Below, piece by piece: positions 1 through 11,526 of a DNA stretch of 64,000 bases (positions are counted from its first letter, which is position 1; the number at the start of each line of letters is the position of its first letter). Both the position numbers and the translations under genes were made by a program. The stretch comes from Capsaspora owczarzaki ATCC 30864. Its lineage: Eukaryota > Opisthokonta > Filasterea. Below the pieces are notes generated by a model. It saw only the letters and a program-made list of their open reading frames with translations. It did no database searches and was not told the DNA's origin. The DNA lies in the NCBI RefSeq assembly GCF_000151315.2, contig NW_011887297.1, positions 535,587 to 599,586 of the forward strand. The letters are read 5' to 3'.

Positions 1-2964
1 TCGATGGTGCGGACCGCGGTCGGCACCTTCAGCATGACGTTCGTGCAGCAGCAAATCCAGGCCGAGCAGAACGGCAACGGCGTGGACTCGGATGCGGTCA
101 AGGACGAGGCCATCTCGTTCTTCACGCCGGCAGCCATTGTGATTGGCCTCGGTGTTGTCTGCGCCATCATTGTGCCCATTGTGGGCCTGTTCTTTTGCTG
201 CTGCCGTTGCTGCGGCAACTGCGGCGCTCGTCCGCTCCAGAAGAACAACACGCGCAAATGCCGCAACTGGCTCATCTTCTTCCTGCTCGTGTCCATCCTG
301 TTTGTCTTTGCCGGCATGGTCTTGGCGTTTGTGAGCAACAAGCGCTTCTCCCAGTCGCTGGATGTTGCCAGCGAGGCAGGCCACAATGGCGTCGACAATG
401 TGGGCATCTTTTTGAACAACACCATTGCCGAGGCCGAGCAGCTGATCAACAACTTTGACGCCTATGTCGACGAAGCGCGCAATCTGATCAACCTCGTGGA
501 TGACCAAGTCGGCGCGCTCGTGCAGGACGACATTGCGCCCACCGTTTACAGCATGCTTGATGTTCTTGTGCAAATGGATCAGAGCATCAATGCGACATAC
601 ACGCTCGTCGACGAGGTCCACACCGAGCTGGACGACATTCTCAGCCAAGCCAGCGCCATCAACGAGACTCTGGCGTGGATGCAAAGCGCGACGAACGATA
701 TGATCACTGCATGCCAGGCACTGACGTCCCCGCCGCCGGATTGCGCGATCGTTGCGGCCTCGGTTTTCGGCCAAGCCTTTGATTTCTCCTCCATCACCGA
801 CCTCTCGATCGAGCTTGCTGCCATGACTGCAGTGTACGACCAGCACATTAACCAGTTTATTTCGACGGCCAACAGCTCGTTCAACGACCTCGCCACCGAC
901 GTTCAAGACCAAATCGATGTCTACCGCACCGACGCCATCCAGGCCATTGACGACATTTCCGCGACCATCCACGACAACATTGATGATGCGCGTGACACGG
1001 TCAACACTGTCATTACAGACCAAGTCGATGCCCCCGCGCGCCACGAGAGCATTGATGACGCGATGGATACTGCAGAAACCTACGACAAGTACCGCTACCA
1101 GGGCGGTGTTGCGCTGTGCTGCATGATTCTGATTGTGGTCGTGCTGGCGTCCATTGGCCTGCTCATGGGCGTTCTTTCGAACGACGCCGCTGCACTCCCG
1201 TGCGATCGCAGTGGTACTTCCAACGCTGCTGGCAACTTTTTGATGGCGTCCGTCGTCTTTGCCTTTATTTTCATTTTCTTCATGTTCCTCTTTGCGGCCA
1301 TTGGATTCCTTCTGTCTAGCGGTGTGCATACTGTTTGCGATCCGATCACCGAGGGCACCATTTATTCGCAAGTTCTCGACGTCGACAGCACCTGGTCGAA
1401 CAGTGAGCACCCGCTGTGCAAGCTGGCCAACATTTCCACCGTCCCTTGCCCCCTGACCTTTGCTGGTGTTCTTCACGCGTGCGAACACAACGAAGCAGCC
1501 TACACCGCTCTGCATCTCAGCTCCCTTATCGACATTCAGGAACTCACTGACGTTGACAGCTACTTTAACATTTCCGACTTTTCCGCGAGCGTGAACATTG
1601 ACAATATTGTCATCTTTGACCAGGCCACTGAAGACTTGTTGCTTGATTTCGCCAACTCGGGCTTGGTTCAGGTGGACTATGAGCTGTACGAGAACATGGT
1701 TGCCAACCCTGGCCTGTCCTTCAACCCTACCACCGTCACAAATGACCTCGACCAGCTTCAGAGTGAATTGAACCCGGTGGTTCCCGAAGAACTTGCCGTC
1801 TCCAACATGATTGACGCGATCAAGGCCAACATCACCGCTGTAGGTTTTCTTCAGACAGTAAAAGTGCTTGTGTCGGGGCTGTTGTCACTCCACTCACATG
1901 GCACGTTGCTTCCGTTTGATTTTCTCTTCCTTTTGATTTTTTTAAAACCTCCATTTGCAGGTTAACGCGATGGCGAGCAATTTGCAAACTTCCATCACGA
2001 CTTACGATCTTGCAACCGACTTGTCCTCACTCAACGAGACCGCCTCCAATTTGACGGTGAGTTGTTGTCGGTGTCTAGCATCCTCAAGATGCCGCGATGG
2101 TGTCGCTTTTTTTTTTCGCCGGTTTTTTTTTCTCACTTTGGTGAATTTTGCGTTTTGATATTCGATTGTGCTGCCCATGCATTGCAGGTTGCGGTTACCG
2201 CTGCCATTGATATTGCCGAGGTCACCGTCAACGATTTGACAAGCACTTTCCAGACGTTCATCAACAATGTGAGTGGCTGCTGGCATTTTTTTTTGTGTGT
2301 GTATGTGTGTGTGTGTCTGTCTGCATTTGGTTGATTGACCGCCCATGCTCACGCGTTGGCTCTTTTCTTCGCCGGGCGGGCAGACTGTGGGCGATCTGAT
2401 TGATACCGCAACGTTCTTGATCCACGATTTCCGTGACAATGCCGTTGACCAAATCGAGAATGTTATTGGCGGCTGTGCACCAGCGTACGCCGTGTACGAT
2501 GCAGTCATGTCTGCAACCTGCGATTACGCTCTGTACGTTGAAGACCGCAAGAGTTGGATCTGCTGAATGGCTTGATTTTGTGTCCGCGTTCTGACTGCAT
2601 TTGTGGTTTTTGTGGTTTTTTTTTTGGTCTTCTTCTTCTTCTTGCTTCTCGCACGCGACTTTGACTCTCCTCGCACAGCGCCACAATGGACGGATTCATG
2701 TTTGCCATGGGCTTGTGCTCCACATTCAGCATTCCGTTGATCATTTTTGCCGTTCGTCTCGCGAAATACTTCCGCAAGATGGACTCGCAGTACTACGTGA
2801 ATGCCCCGCATCGCGACGACTACGACATTGGCATGGTGACGACTTCGGTGAGCATCACGTCGCACGCAGCGCCCTCCAGCTACAACAACGACTTTTTGTA
2901 CTCCAACTCAAGCGATCAAGATTACAACTCATCATCGTCCGAGAAGCCCCCTGCATATTACTAA
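1..2964 (+). CDS. Prominin-like pentaspan membrane protein (5' partial)
   Basis: The predicted product is a five-pass plasma-membrane glycoprotein of the prominin (CD133) family, which sits in cholesterol-rich membrane protrusions. The frame is open from base 1, so the true start may lie upstream; the first Met is at base 4. Five exons join in frame: 1-1839, 1961-2056, 2188-2268, 2384-2532 and 2679-2964. Counting from that Met, membrane segments lie near residues 42-65, 88-110, 367-391 and 412-438, with a fifth in the last exon. A cysteine cluster (CCCRCCGNCG) follows the first segment, as in prominins. Two large extracellular loops carry several N-glycosylation sequons. The cytoplasmic tail is short and rich in Ser, Tyr and Asn. 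The topology, Cys cluster and loop sizes fit prominin closely. The assignment rests on family pattern, not on an alignment. Confidence 0.85.
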
Positions 2965-3386
2965 ACCGCGGTCGTTTTGACCGCTTTTTCAAGCGAGTTT
3001 GAGGCGCGCCATAGCGTTCAATTTTTAGGTGGCTTATTTTGTTGTGTGTTTGTACGTTTTTTTTTTTTTTTTTTCGCATGTTCGCTTTTTTTAAGGTGGT
3101 CCAAACCGGTTCCATTTAGCTTGTTTGACGTGATTTCTTGTATGATACATTCAGTTGTCCATGTTGATGCATAGCATTGTCATTTCGCCAGTGTTGACGG
3201 TTGAACTGGTCGACCCTGCAGTATTTGAGTGTTTGGCTCGCGATCAGCACAATCTGGGGCGATCTCCATCCGATTGTTGAATCAGACACAAAAGTTTCTG
3301 TCCTGATGGGGGGTGGGCAACCACTCCATGTTTATTTGTGTCTGGGTTTTGGGTGCACAAATCACAGCAGTCGAGATTGATCCGAG
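2965..3386. other. Intergenic: prominin 3' flank and upstream region of the next gene
   Basis: No coding signal was seen. The stretch holds a long T run near 3058-3074 and ordinary mixed sequence. It should contain the 3' UTR of the prominin gene and the promoter and 5' UTR of the Melted-like gene, but no clear TATA box or poly(A) signal was recognised. Confidence 0.5.
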
Positions 3387-6300
3387 ATGACGAGCGGCTC
3401 AACGCCCATCCAGACAAGCGACATTAGCGAGTTGCTGCTTGCCACGGCAGCCTACCATCGCGGCGAGCAGGCGGCGCTGACAGCGGACGGCCATCATGAT
3501 GGAGGAGCTGGAGAAGCAGGGGCTGGAGGAGCCGACCCGAGTGTCACCTCGAGCGGGGAAGCGGTTGACTCGTCCGACGGACTGGCTGGCAATCTGAACG
3601 GTCACCACCAAGCCCACCACCGGCCAAACCAGCACTCGCTTTACAACCACAACCACCACCAGCATGCGACTGCAGCGGAAGGAGCAGAGGCAGCAGAAGC
3701 AGCGCCATTGGCCGAGTACCACGCCTCGCACTATCGGAATAGCGCCAGAGCGAGTGCCAGTGCAAGTGCCAGCGCAAGTGCCAGCGATCTGAGCAGCGAT
3801 GTTGAAGATGCAAGTCCTCATTCGACCAACAGCATCGACGACGACGACGACGACGACGACGAAGAGGACGAGGACGGCGGCATGCATTTCAGAGCTCATC
3901 CCAGAAAGGTATATCCCAGCAGCCCCCCCCCCCATCTCTCGTGGCACTCCACCCAAAATTCAAACTAACTACCCCCCCCCCCGATGAGATGGACGAGCCG
4001 TCGGGGTTTCAACAAGTCGTTGAACGGTGTTTGTCAGTCCCAGATCATGAGCAATGCATTGAAAAGATTCAATTGGCGACCTTTTTTTTTTCTTTTTTTT
4101 TTTTCTTGGTTGCGTTGTTGAGATACACTCACTTACTCACATACTTCAAACTGCTGAGCTTCGATCTGGCTGGGCAGTTTGAAAAACGAAAAAAAAAAAA
4201 AAAACACTTACAAAAACAAGTGGGAAGGCTTCTTCGTTTCGTAGTTTGATGACCAATCCCCCCCGTCCCCTTCTCAAACATTCCACTTCCGGGTGACACC
4301 GAGCACCATGACTCACTTTTGGATTTGAAACGGTTGCCTGGCCTTGTTGTTTGTGAATGAATGGTCGTATTGCATCATAGGCGGCACCACTCCAACGTCA
4401 GAACCAGAGGCGCATCCTCATCACCAAGGCACAACAGTCGTGGTCCCTTCGCCTGGCATGCACGACACCGATTTGGCCAACCTGCCCATGCTGCCAACGC
4501 TGGCCAGCGTGCTGTGCGGCACAGCTACCGTGTCAGTGTCAGACACTCTTGCTCACCTGAGCTGTGCAACGCGATCCACTGCGCTGGCCGCCAGCGAATT
4601 GCTCAAACATGCTGCCGAAACATCTCCAGCCAGCGTTGCAGAGGCTGGACAGAGCGTGATGGAGTGCATGCAGCTGCCAGGAATGCAGCCCCGCACGCTT
4701 CTCAATCTGGCAAAGGTGAGAGCAGTTGCAGATTCGTTCCTTTGCGCTCGGCTGATTTGTCTTGTTGTTCGCGTGTGCCAACTGACTGGTGCTGTGTCTG
4801 GGTCAGGTGTTGAAAATTGTGGCGTTGCAAATGCACGGCTTTGGCCCAGAGTACATTGCCACATTGATTGAAATCACTCGTGGCATGATTACCGACGACA
4901 TATCGTTCACCAATACGGCCGAGGCCAAACAGGCCGGCGTCATGCTGGACGTCCTGCGCCAGTGCATCGGCGCTGTGACGGTACAAGACGTGGGCGCGTT
5001 GCTTGATTTGCTTTTTTTGGCGTTGGGCAAGCCCGAGATAGGTATGTTTTTTTGTTTTTTTGTTTTTTTCGATGTTTGTTTGTTTGTTTCTGTTTGCCTT
5101 CCCCCCCCCCTTTTCCTTTTTGTTTTCTCATTTCTCTTTGTTATACCCGTCGCTCACATCTCTCTTTCATCAACGGCCCTTGCACCCCTCAGCGCAACCG
5201 GAGGCAACCATCTGCATGCGCGAGCTCATCGAACGTCGCACCGACATTCTTGGCGATCATGTGCTTCGGCTCTTGCGCCAGGTGAACTCGCTGCCGCCTG
5301 CGCTGCTGACATCTCTGCCCGCCTTGCAAGCGGCCAACAGCGATGTGTTTGCCACCAACTTTCACAAAGTCATTTGTACGTCCTTGAATGTTTGAATGTG
5401 CTTGGTGCTGTTGTTGTTTGTTTTGCGCTTCTTTTGCTGCTGGTTGTGCGGTCAGACCCAAAACCTCACTCACCTTCCCTTGGATTCAGCCCTGTTTAAA
5501 GCCCAAACACCAGCCACCGACATTCCCGTACTGCATTGCATTGCCATCATTGCCCATTCGTCGCCCATTTTGATCATGCCGCACCTGGACATTCTTGTGT
5601 CTCGTCTGGTGGAGCGCAAAGGACCAAACGTCGCCAAAGCCTTGTCCCTAGGCCTGATTACCCTGCAACATGTCGCCACCGAGCATGCGACGGCAATGGT
5701 GCACTTCTTGGATGCACTACTGGGGCTGACGGCGCACGAGGCAATCGACGCTGCAGCGGCGCTCAGTCCTTCAACCTCCGTGGCGAATGCCATCGACTCG
5801 GAGTCGAGCCATTCTGGTCTGGTCCTCAATGTGCAAGCGGCAGCGCGACAGCCTTATGCTGACGGCAGCATGCCTCGCTCTGCCGGTTCGCCCCAGCACA
5901 CGATGCACTCGCCCAACTTCCCTACCGCTGGTCATCACCAGGCGCCCCACTCTCCGTTTCAACCTTCGCCTCTCCATCCGCCGCTCCACAACAGCGCAGG
6001 GCACTCGCCGTCTCATCATCACCACCAAAGCCCTCATCATCACCAACAGCACCACCAGCACCACCACGGGCATCACCATCATCACCAACAGCCCCACCAC
6101 AACAACAACAACAACCATCACCATACTCACCACCTCCACCAGCACCACCACCACCACCACCACCACTTTTTCGCTCCTGTTGCTCTCTGCGGCTCGCCTC
6201 TCGCAGCCATGGTTGAGGCCCACGCCACTCCTCGCACTTTGCTTGTCACGATTGCGCGCTTGATTGCGCAGCATGATGTCAACGTGCTGGTACGGATTGT

Positions 6301-8590
6301 CCAGTGGATGATGGCACAACTGCAGCAGTTTAGCACCGTGGAAACTGAGGCAGCGGACTTTGTTCTGCTCGCTATTCTGTTTGAAATTCGCATTCTCGCA
6401 CGTGACCATCCCGAGCCTGTTGGGGCTCATCGTGCAGAGCTGCTTGCGCTCAGCGCCCACAAGAATGTCGCCGTTGTAGACGCAGTTCAGCACTGCATCG
6501 ACGCTCTGGACGGTCTCGCTTCACGGTATGCTAGCACGACTACAGCGTGTTTGTCTTTGTGACGCGTACATTTTGTCCTCCCCAGGTCTTTTCTTTGATC
6601 TCAATGTTTGCAACCACTTATTTTTTTTTATTTTTTTTTATTTTTTTTTTTTTGCTTTTTTGGGGGCTGTATTAGAGATTTCGCGGCCACCATTGCAGAC
6701 AAGAACGCCAAGATTGCGGTTGCAGCAAAAACTTCAGAAGACTTGGAAAAGTATGTTCGAGAGCACGAGCAAGAGTTTCGTGATTTTCTCGCCGATACCG
6801 TGCATCGGCTGCCGTTGCCCACCAAGTTTTGGGGCGAATCTGGCGTGCGAAAGAGCCTCAAGCTGAGCTTTTCTTGCACGCACCATCGCAACGGCTGCCT
6901 GTTTCCTCCCTGTGAGTTGCGGTCGTTGAGCGCGGATTTTTCTCGTTGTTGTTTGTTGACCTCACCCGTTGTTGTTGCTCACCGGACGTGCATTTGATTT
7001 TGCCTGTCAGCTCGCCCTTGGAGCACCGATACCCAGGAATGGATTCGCTGGCTGAAACTCGCCTTCTGTCTCGTGATGGTTGGCAACAGTGTCTTTGAGA
7101 TCAACAAGCAAGGAGGGTTTAAGGCGCTGGAAGAGGCATACAAGACGTACAACTCGCATCCCTACCGAACATTTGTGCAGTTTTTCGGCCAGCCATTCCT
7201 CACTGCCAAAGAGCAAGATTCTCTTGCCGAGCAGCTGAGCAATGCTGGTTTCCTGAACATGTTCCAGTTTCACGAGGCGAGGTGAGTCGAATTGAGGGGG
7301 GGGGGAGGAGGAGGAGGAGAGGGCCGAGTTGTTTTGGAATGTCAACGAATTCTTGGGGTGGGGGTCACTTACAAAAATCAAATCGATGATCTTATTCCCC
7401 TGAATGGTCTCTTACAATTCCAATTGTTGGCTTGCATAGCATGGGGTGGTCGTGCCACTTTTGCATGACAGTCCCCGATGACGCGCCGCCAAAGGCGGAA
7501 GTGGTCCCGCTTTCACGCGTTTCCCACATGTTCGGGCCTTCGATGCTGGATGCGCTGCCCAAGCTAGCGCCTGATGGAACGCCTATTCCAGTCATGGCAG
7601 TGGATGGAGCACCGTCGTTGAAAAGCATTGTGGACGACAGCACTGCATTTGTCCGGATGCGAACTCGCACGACGCCGCCGAATTGGCAATCCGATCGGCT
7701 TGTGCACCAATGCAACATTTGCAAACGCCGGTTCAACGTGACCCTCCGCCGGCACCATTGCCGTTACTGTGGCAAGATTTTCTGGTACGCCTTTGTTTGT
7801 TTTTACTTGTATTGGATGATTTTTTTTTTCGCCGCAATGTCGGTTTTTTTTCCAAACCGTTATGATTTCGCTCACTGGGGTTTCATCTGCCGACTCCTGC
7901 CTCCATCTCTTGCAGTGCCATGTGCTCCAATCACACAGTTAGCATCCCCGAGTTTGGACCCGAGCATCTCGAGCCGCGACGCGTTTGCGCCAACTGCTTT
8001 GCAATCCTCACCTTGGAGCCCTTTGCGGGTCTTGTCCAATCCAATCGTCTCAACCCAGTCCCCGATGTTCCTCCGGACTCCGAGCCGTCCTCTCAGGCGG
8101 GCGCGTACGTGACACTCAATGGGCACCTGCTGATTGATGGCAAGCGAATGTTTACCGTTCTAGCTGGTCCCGATCTCGTTTGTTTCCTGTCCGATGTGGT
8201 AGGTTTTGTTCTGGGTTTTGACATTTTCGTTGCTGCGTGTGTTGATGGAAGCTGTTCTGATTTTTTTTTTTTTTTTTTTTTTTGCTTGTGTAGCCGACAA
8301 CGCGACCAGCTCGCATCATCGCCCTCTCGGATGTGTTCCGTGTCGATAACAGCCCGACGTCCATCCGTCTTCGGCTTGCTGACGGCGCCAACCTCACCAT
8401 TGACTCGCTGCCAGACTCGGGCTCGGCACTCGACTGGTCGAATGGCATCATTGCGAATCTGAAGGTGCAAAGCGATCGTGGCGATCTTCACCACACCTCG
8501 TCCACCACGCCACTCGGCGTTCTTCTCGAGTCTGTAGCTGCCATGCTCGAGCGGCAGGCCAACTTTTCTCGAAGTGTGCAGTTGCTGTAA
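3387..8590 (+). CDS. Melted/VEPH1-like protein with an inserted FYVE finger and C-terminal PH domain
   Basis: Melted (vertebrate VEPH1) is a PH-domain adaptor acting at the plasma membrane in insulin/TOR and growth signalling. Exons from the third on are firm: 4381-4715, 4807-5041, 5193-5375, 5490-6525, 6676-6911, 7011-7281, 7440-7784, 7916-8198 and 8294-8590, all frame-consistent. The amino part (3387-3908, then an exon from 3989) is provisional because the junction into 4381 is unresolved. The middle is helical and ARM-like, then broken by a His/Gln/Asn-rich stretch (about 5930-6170). The block ending MFQFHEA, followed by MGWSCHFC, matches the VEPH1 segment just before its PH domain. A FYVE-type finger follows (CNIC, then RRHHCRYCG, spanning the 7784/7916 junction), and a PH-like domain closes the protein. 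Animal VEPH1 has no FYVE finger that I know of. Confidence 0.8.
5930..6170 (+). repeat. CAC/CAA-rich trinucleotide tract coding for poly-His/Asn/Gln
   Basis: The stretch is dominated by CAC, CAT, CAA and AAC triplets and codes for runs of His, Gln and Asn inside the Melted-like protein. It lies between the ARM-like part and the conserved part of the protein, where a disordered linker would be tolerated. Such tracts vary in length between strains. Confidence 0.9.
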
Positions 8591-8830
8591 AAACCCCAAA
8601 AAGCCTCGTTCGAGAGCGAACACCAAATAAAAAAATTGGATTGAAAATCGTTCTTTCCCCTCGCTCCTCACTCACCACTCTTGTGTGTTTAGTTGTGTCC
8701 CATGTCGCGATTGAATGATGCAAGCCGATCCTCCATCTTACAGTGTTCTGTATAACTGGTTCCACTTTCCAAAATAAAACCAAAACCACTTTTTTTTTTT
8801 TTTTGAAACCACAATTTCAAATCAGTCACC
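8591..8830. other. Short intergenic gap with AATAAA signals
   Basis: An AATAAA hexamer lies about 35 bases after the Melted-like stop (near 8626) and is a plausible poly(A) signal. A second one is near 8775, followed by a T run just before the LIM gene. No gene is seen here. Confidence 0.5.
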
Positions 8831-8987
8831 ATGGGCAAGTGCGCAGCGTGCGGCAAGGAAGGTCAGTGTGACTCCGCCTCCTCCCCCCCCCGCAAGGATG
8901 TGTTGCCTTGTGTCTTGCACTTTTGGATTCTGATGTGCCGAGCGAGTGATTTTTGCCACTCGAGCCTGTGTCATCAACTCGAAAACC

Positions 8988-9018
<31 letters not shown>

Positions 9019-9937
9019 TTTGACTGATTTCTATTTGTTTGTCGTTGCTGTTGTTGTGTCTGCTGGCTTGGCCCTCCCGTTCGCAGTTTACTTCGGTATG
9101 TGTCAATCACCCCCCTTTTGCCTTGTGTTTGTGGATGTGTCATTGCGTGGACGGAGGCTGATCTGCAATCGCTGCTGTTGTTTGTTGTTGCTTTGGATCT
9201 AACGGTTGTTGTTTTTATTTTTTTTATTTTATTTTTTGACAATTTCGCTGCGTTTCCATTGCCTGGCTTCGCTCTCCCACCGCCCCACCCTCTCTCTCTC
9301 TCTCTTGGGTGGACTTGCCCTTTCGGCTTTGCTTTGCTCTGCTTTGGTGCGGGCGCAGCGGAGAAGAAGACCAGCCTCGGCAAGGAATGGCACGGCCCTT
9401 GCCTCAAGTGCGTCGAATGCAAGAAGACGCTCACTTGCGGCGCCCACAGCGAGGCAAGTACAGCGGCTGGAGATCATTGCGCGGCGTTGATATGCATGGC
9501 AGACTCACTCGACGTGAGCTTGTGCGGGTGGGTGAGTGGGGGGGGGAGCGAGAAACTCCAGCATCAAAAAAAAGAATTCTTTTGTTGTCGAGTTCCATTG
9601 CATTGCATTGCATTGAAAACGCGCAATGGTGCAAATCGCACAACATGTCGGCCAGCTATGTATTCAATGGCCGGTGACCTCGATCTGTTTTGTGCAACAA
9701 AGCCAAAAACGATGCACCTTTGTCTCTTTTTTTTTTTTTTTTTTTTGAACAGCCTTTACGGTTTGTGCCTTGTTGCTCGATGACCCCTGCTCTGACTTGC
9801 GCCGTCATCAAACTCATTGTCAACCATCGCAGCATGACGGCAAGCCCTACTGCACAACCCCCTGCCACATGAAGCTGTTTGGCCCTGGCGGTTACCGCGG
9901 TGCCGGCACGTCCATTGACTCGCACAAGTACAAGTAA
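8831..9937 (+). CDS. CRIP-like single LIM-domain protein
   Basis: This encodes a 79-residue protein with one double zinc-finger LIM domain, nearly collinear with animal cysteine-rich intestinal protein CRIP1 (77 residues), a small zinc-binding protein. Exons are 8831-8861, 9087-9095, 9359-9453 and 9833-9937, and they sum to 240 bases including the stop. Zinc ligands are visible as CAAC near the start, HGPC, CLKC/CVEC and the final YCTTPC, followed by the typical [10 protein letters not shown] tail. The second exon is only 9 bases and supplies part of the invariant EVYFAE segment. The third intron starts with GC, not GT (AG|GCAAGT). Both unusual borders are forced by the family sequence: without them the LIM domain is broken. 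Confidence is high because the spliced protein matches the family almost residue by residue. Confidence 0.93.
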
Positions 9938-11526
9938 CGAAACAAACCCTGGACGAGGCCTTTGTTTTCAAGCAAGCATTCTGGAGCAAGGGTTGGTGTG
10001 CATTGTTTGGTGTATGTCGCGACCAGACCAGATTGTGTGTTTTTGTTTCCCGCCTCCTCGTGTCTCGTTGGAATCTTGTTGTAACCATTTGCATGAATGC
10101 ACAGCCCTTTTTGGTTTTATCTTGGGAATCTATGACTGGATCGATGACCTCCTTTTCATGCATTGTCTCCTTTCGACATTGTCGCTCAGCAAAACGAGCA
10201 ACTTACAGCAACCCCACCGCTGCTTTTTTTCCATGTGCTTTCGCTAAAGGGGGGGTTGTTTGCACTTTTTCCAGCTCATGCAACACCAAAACAGCGACTG
10301 AGCCCAAGCAGCGGGCATGGGGTTGAAGAGGAAAGGCTGGGAGGAGGGCCACAATGAAGTGTGCCAGCTGCCACTTTCGCATCGGAAATTTGGTCGCGTC
10401 CAATCGGTTTGCTCCGCTCCGTCTTTCGCTCTCTCACGCCATCAAACCGCTCACGAATTGTCCCCCCCCCCCATAGAGTCGAGTGCGAGACAGGAGAGAC
10501 GTGCGGCGTGGAGGAAAGGACATTGGTAGGATTATTGCGTTCTTGTCCTCTAATTCCTCTTTTTTTTGGTCGCCCCTTCTTCCCCCTTCTTCCCCCGTCT
10601 TCCTCTTCGCACCACAGGGAGAAGAAGCAAGGCGAATGTAAAACGGTTTGTGTGAATCAGCGAGCAATTACAGCACCTTGCGGTTTTCCGGTTTTTTGAA
10701 TGATTTTTCCGAGGCCACATGTGCATGAATTTTCAACCAAGCGACATATGCCCCTTGCTCGTCATTTCGGCAACGCGCACACGAGACCGCATTTCTGCAC
10801 AGACACCTGCCACGGCTTGGTCCTTCCTCCTCTCTCGTTCGTCTCTCCTGCTTCTTCTTCCTCTGCTTGCATTGGAAAACAGCGTTCGCAGTGTTGTTGC
10901 TTGACCCAACTTGCAGAGCGGAAGGGAAAGCGACCAAGTTTCGTCTTGCCTTTCTTTTCGTTTGATGCTGATCTCGAAGCATGAGAGTTTGTTCAAGTTT
11001 GTTCAAGCCTGCGTTTTTGGCGCTTTAAAAAGGGCGAGGAATCGAGTGTCAGTCTGCTCTTCAGTCTTCATTTTGTTGGACATTGTCGACTTCTGGTGAG
11101 CGTTTTTTTTTTTTTTTTTTTTTTTTTTGTTTTTCGACATACGCACCTTTCATCCATTTATCTGCATGCAGCGTTTTTGAAGGGATGAGAGGGTTGGAAA
11201 GAGGCGGAAACAAGCAGACAATGAACGAAGCACAATCGAGAAGGTTTGCATCTATTGCTCAGCAGGGCAAACTTGGCAAGCAGTGACATCTGCGTACTTT
11301 CTTCCTTCCTCTCGCACCACTTCCTTCCTCTTTCACCACTTCTATCACCAAGCATCATTGGTACTCCTTCTCTCTTTCGAACATGTGCTCGGATCACTCC
11401 GGAAAACGCTTCGAGTTTTTGTTTTTTGAAACGTCGCGACTCTAAAAACGCATCTGACTTGTTTATTTTTTGTTTTGACAGAATACACAAAAAAGCCGAA
11501 ACAGCACAATCTCAGCAATCTCCATC
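9938..11526. other. Long intergenic region, possibly with 5' UTR exons of the next gene
   Basis: This is the longest gene-poor stretch in the window. Open frames in it (for example a 112-codon one on the minus strand near 10668-11006) have low-complexity or unconvincing composition and no recognisable domain. The last 500 bases look like a promoter and spliced 5' UTR: an A/T-rich box (CTTTAAAAAGG) near 11020, then a GTGAGC donor near 11096 followed by a long T run and an acceptor near 11169. These signals are suggestive only. Confidence 0.35.
11018..11170 (+). promoter_or_regulatory. Candidate core promoter and 5' UTR intron for the dioxygenase gene
   Basis: A TTTAAAAA box near 11023 is followed about 70 bases later by a good donor (GTGAGC) and then an intron-like stretch: a T run ending in TGCATGCAG near 11169. 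If real, the downstream gene has an untranslated first exon. No transcript evidence is available. Confidence 0.3.

Noticed and set aside
10668-11006. 112-codon minus-strand open frame in the long intergenic region
   Set aside because: Arg/Lys/Glu-rich composition looks like chance reading of a pyrimidine-rich strand; no recognisable domain.
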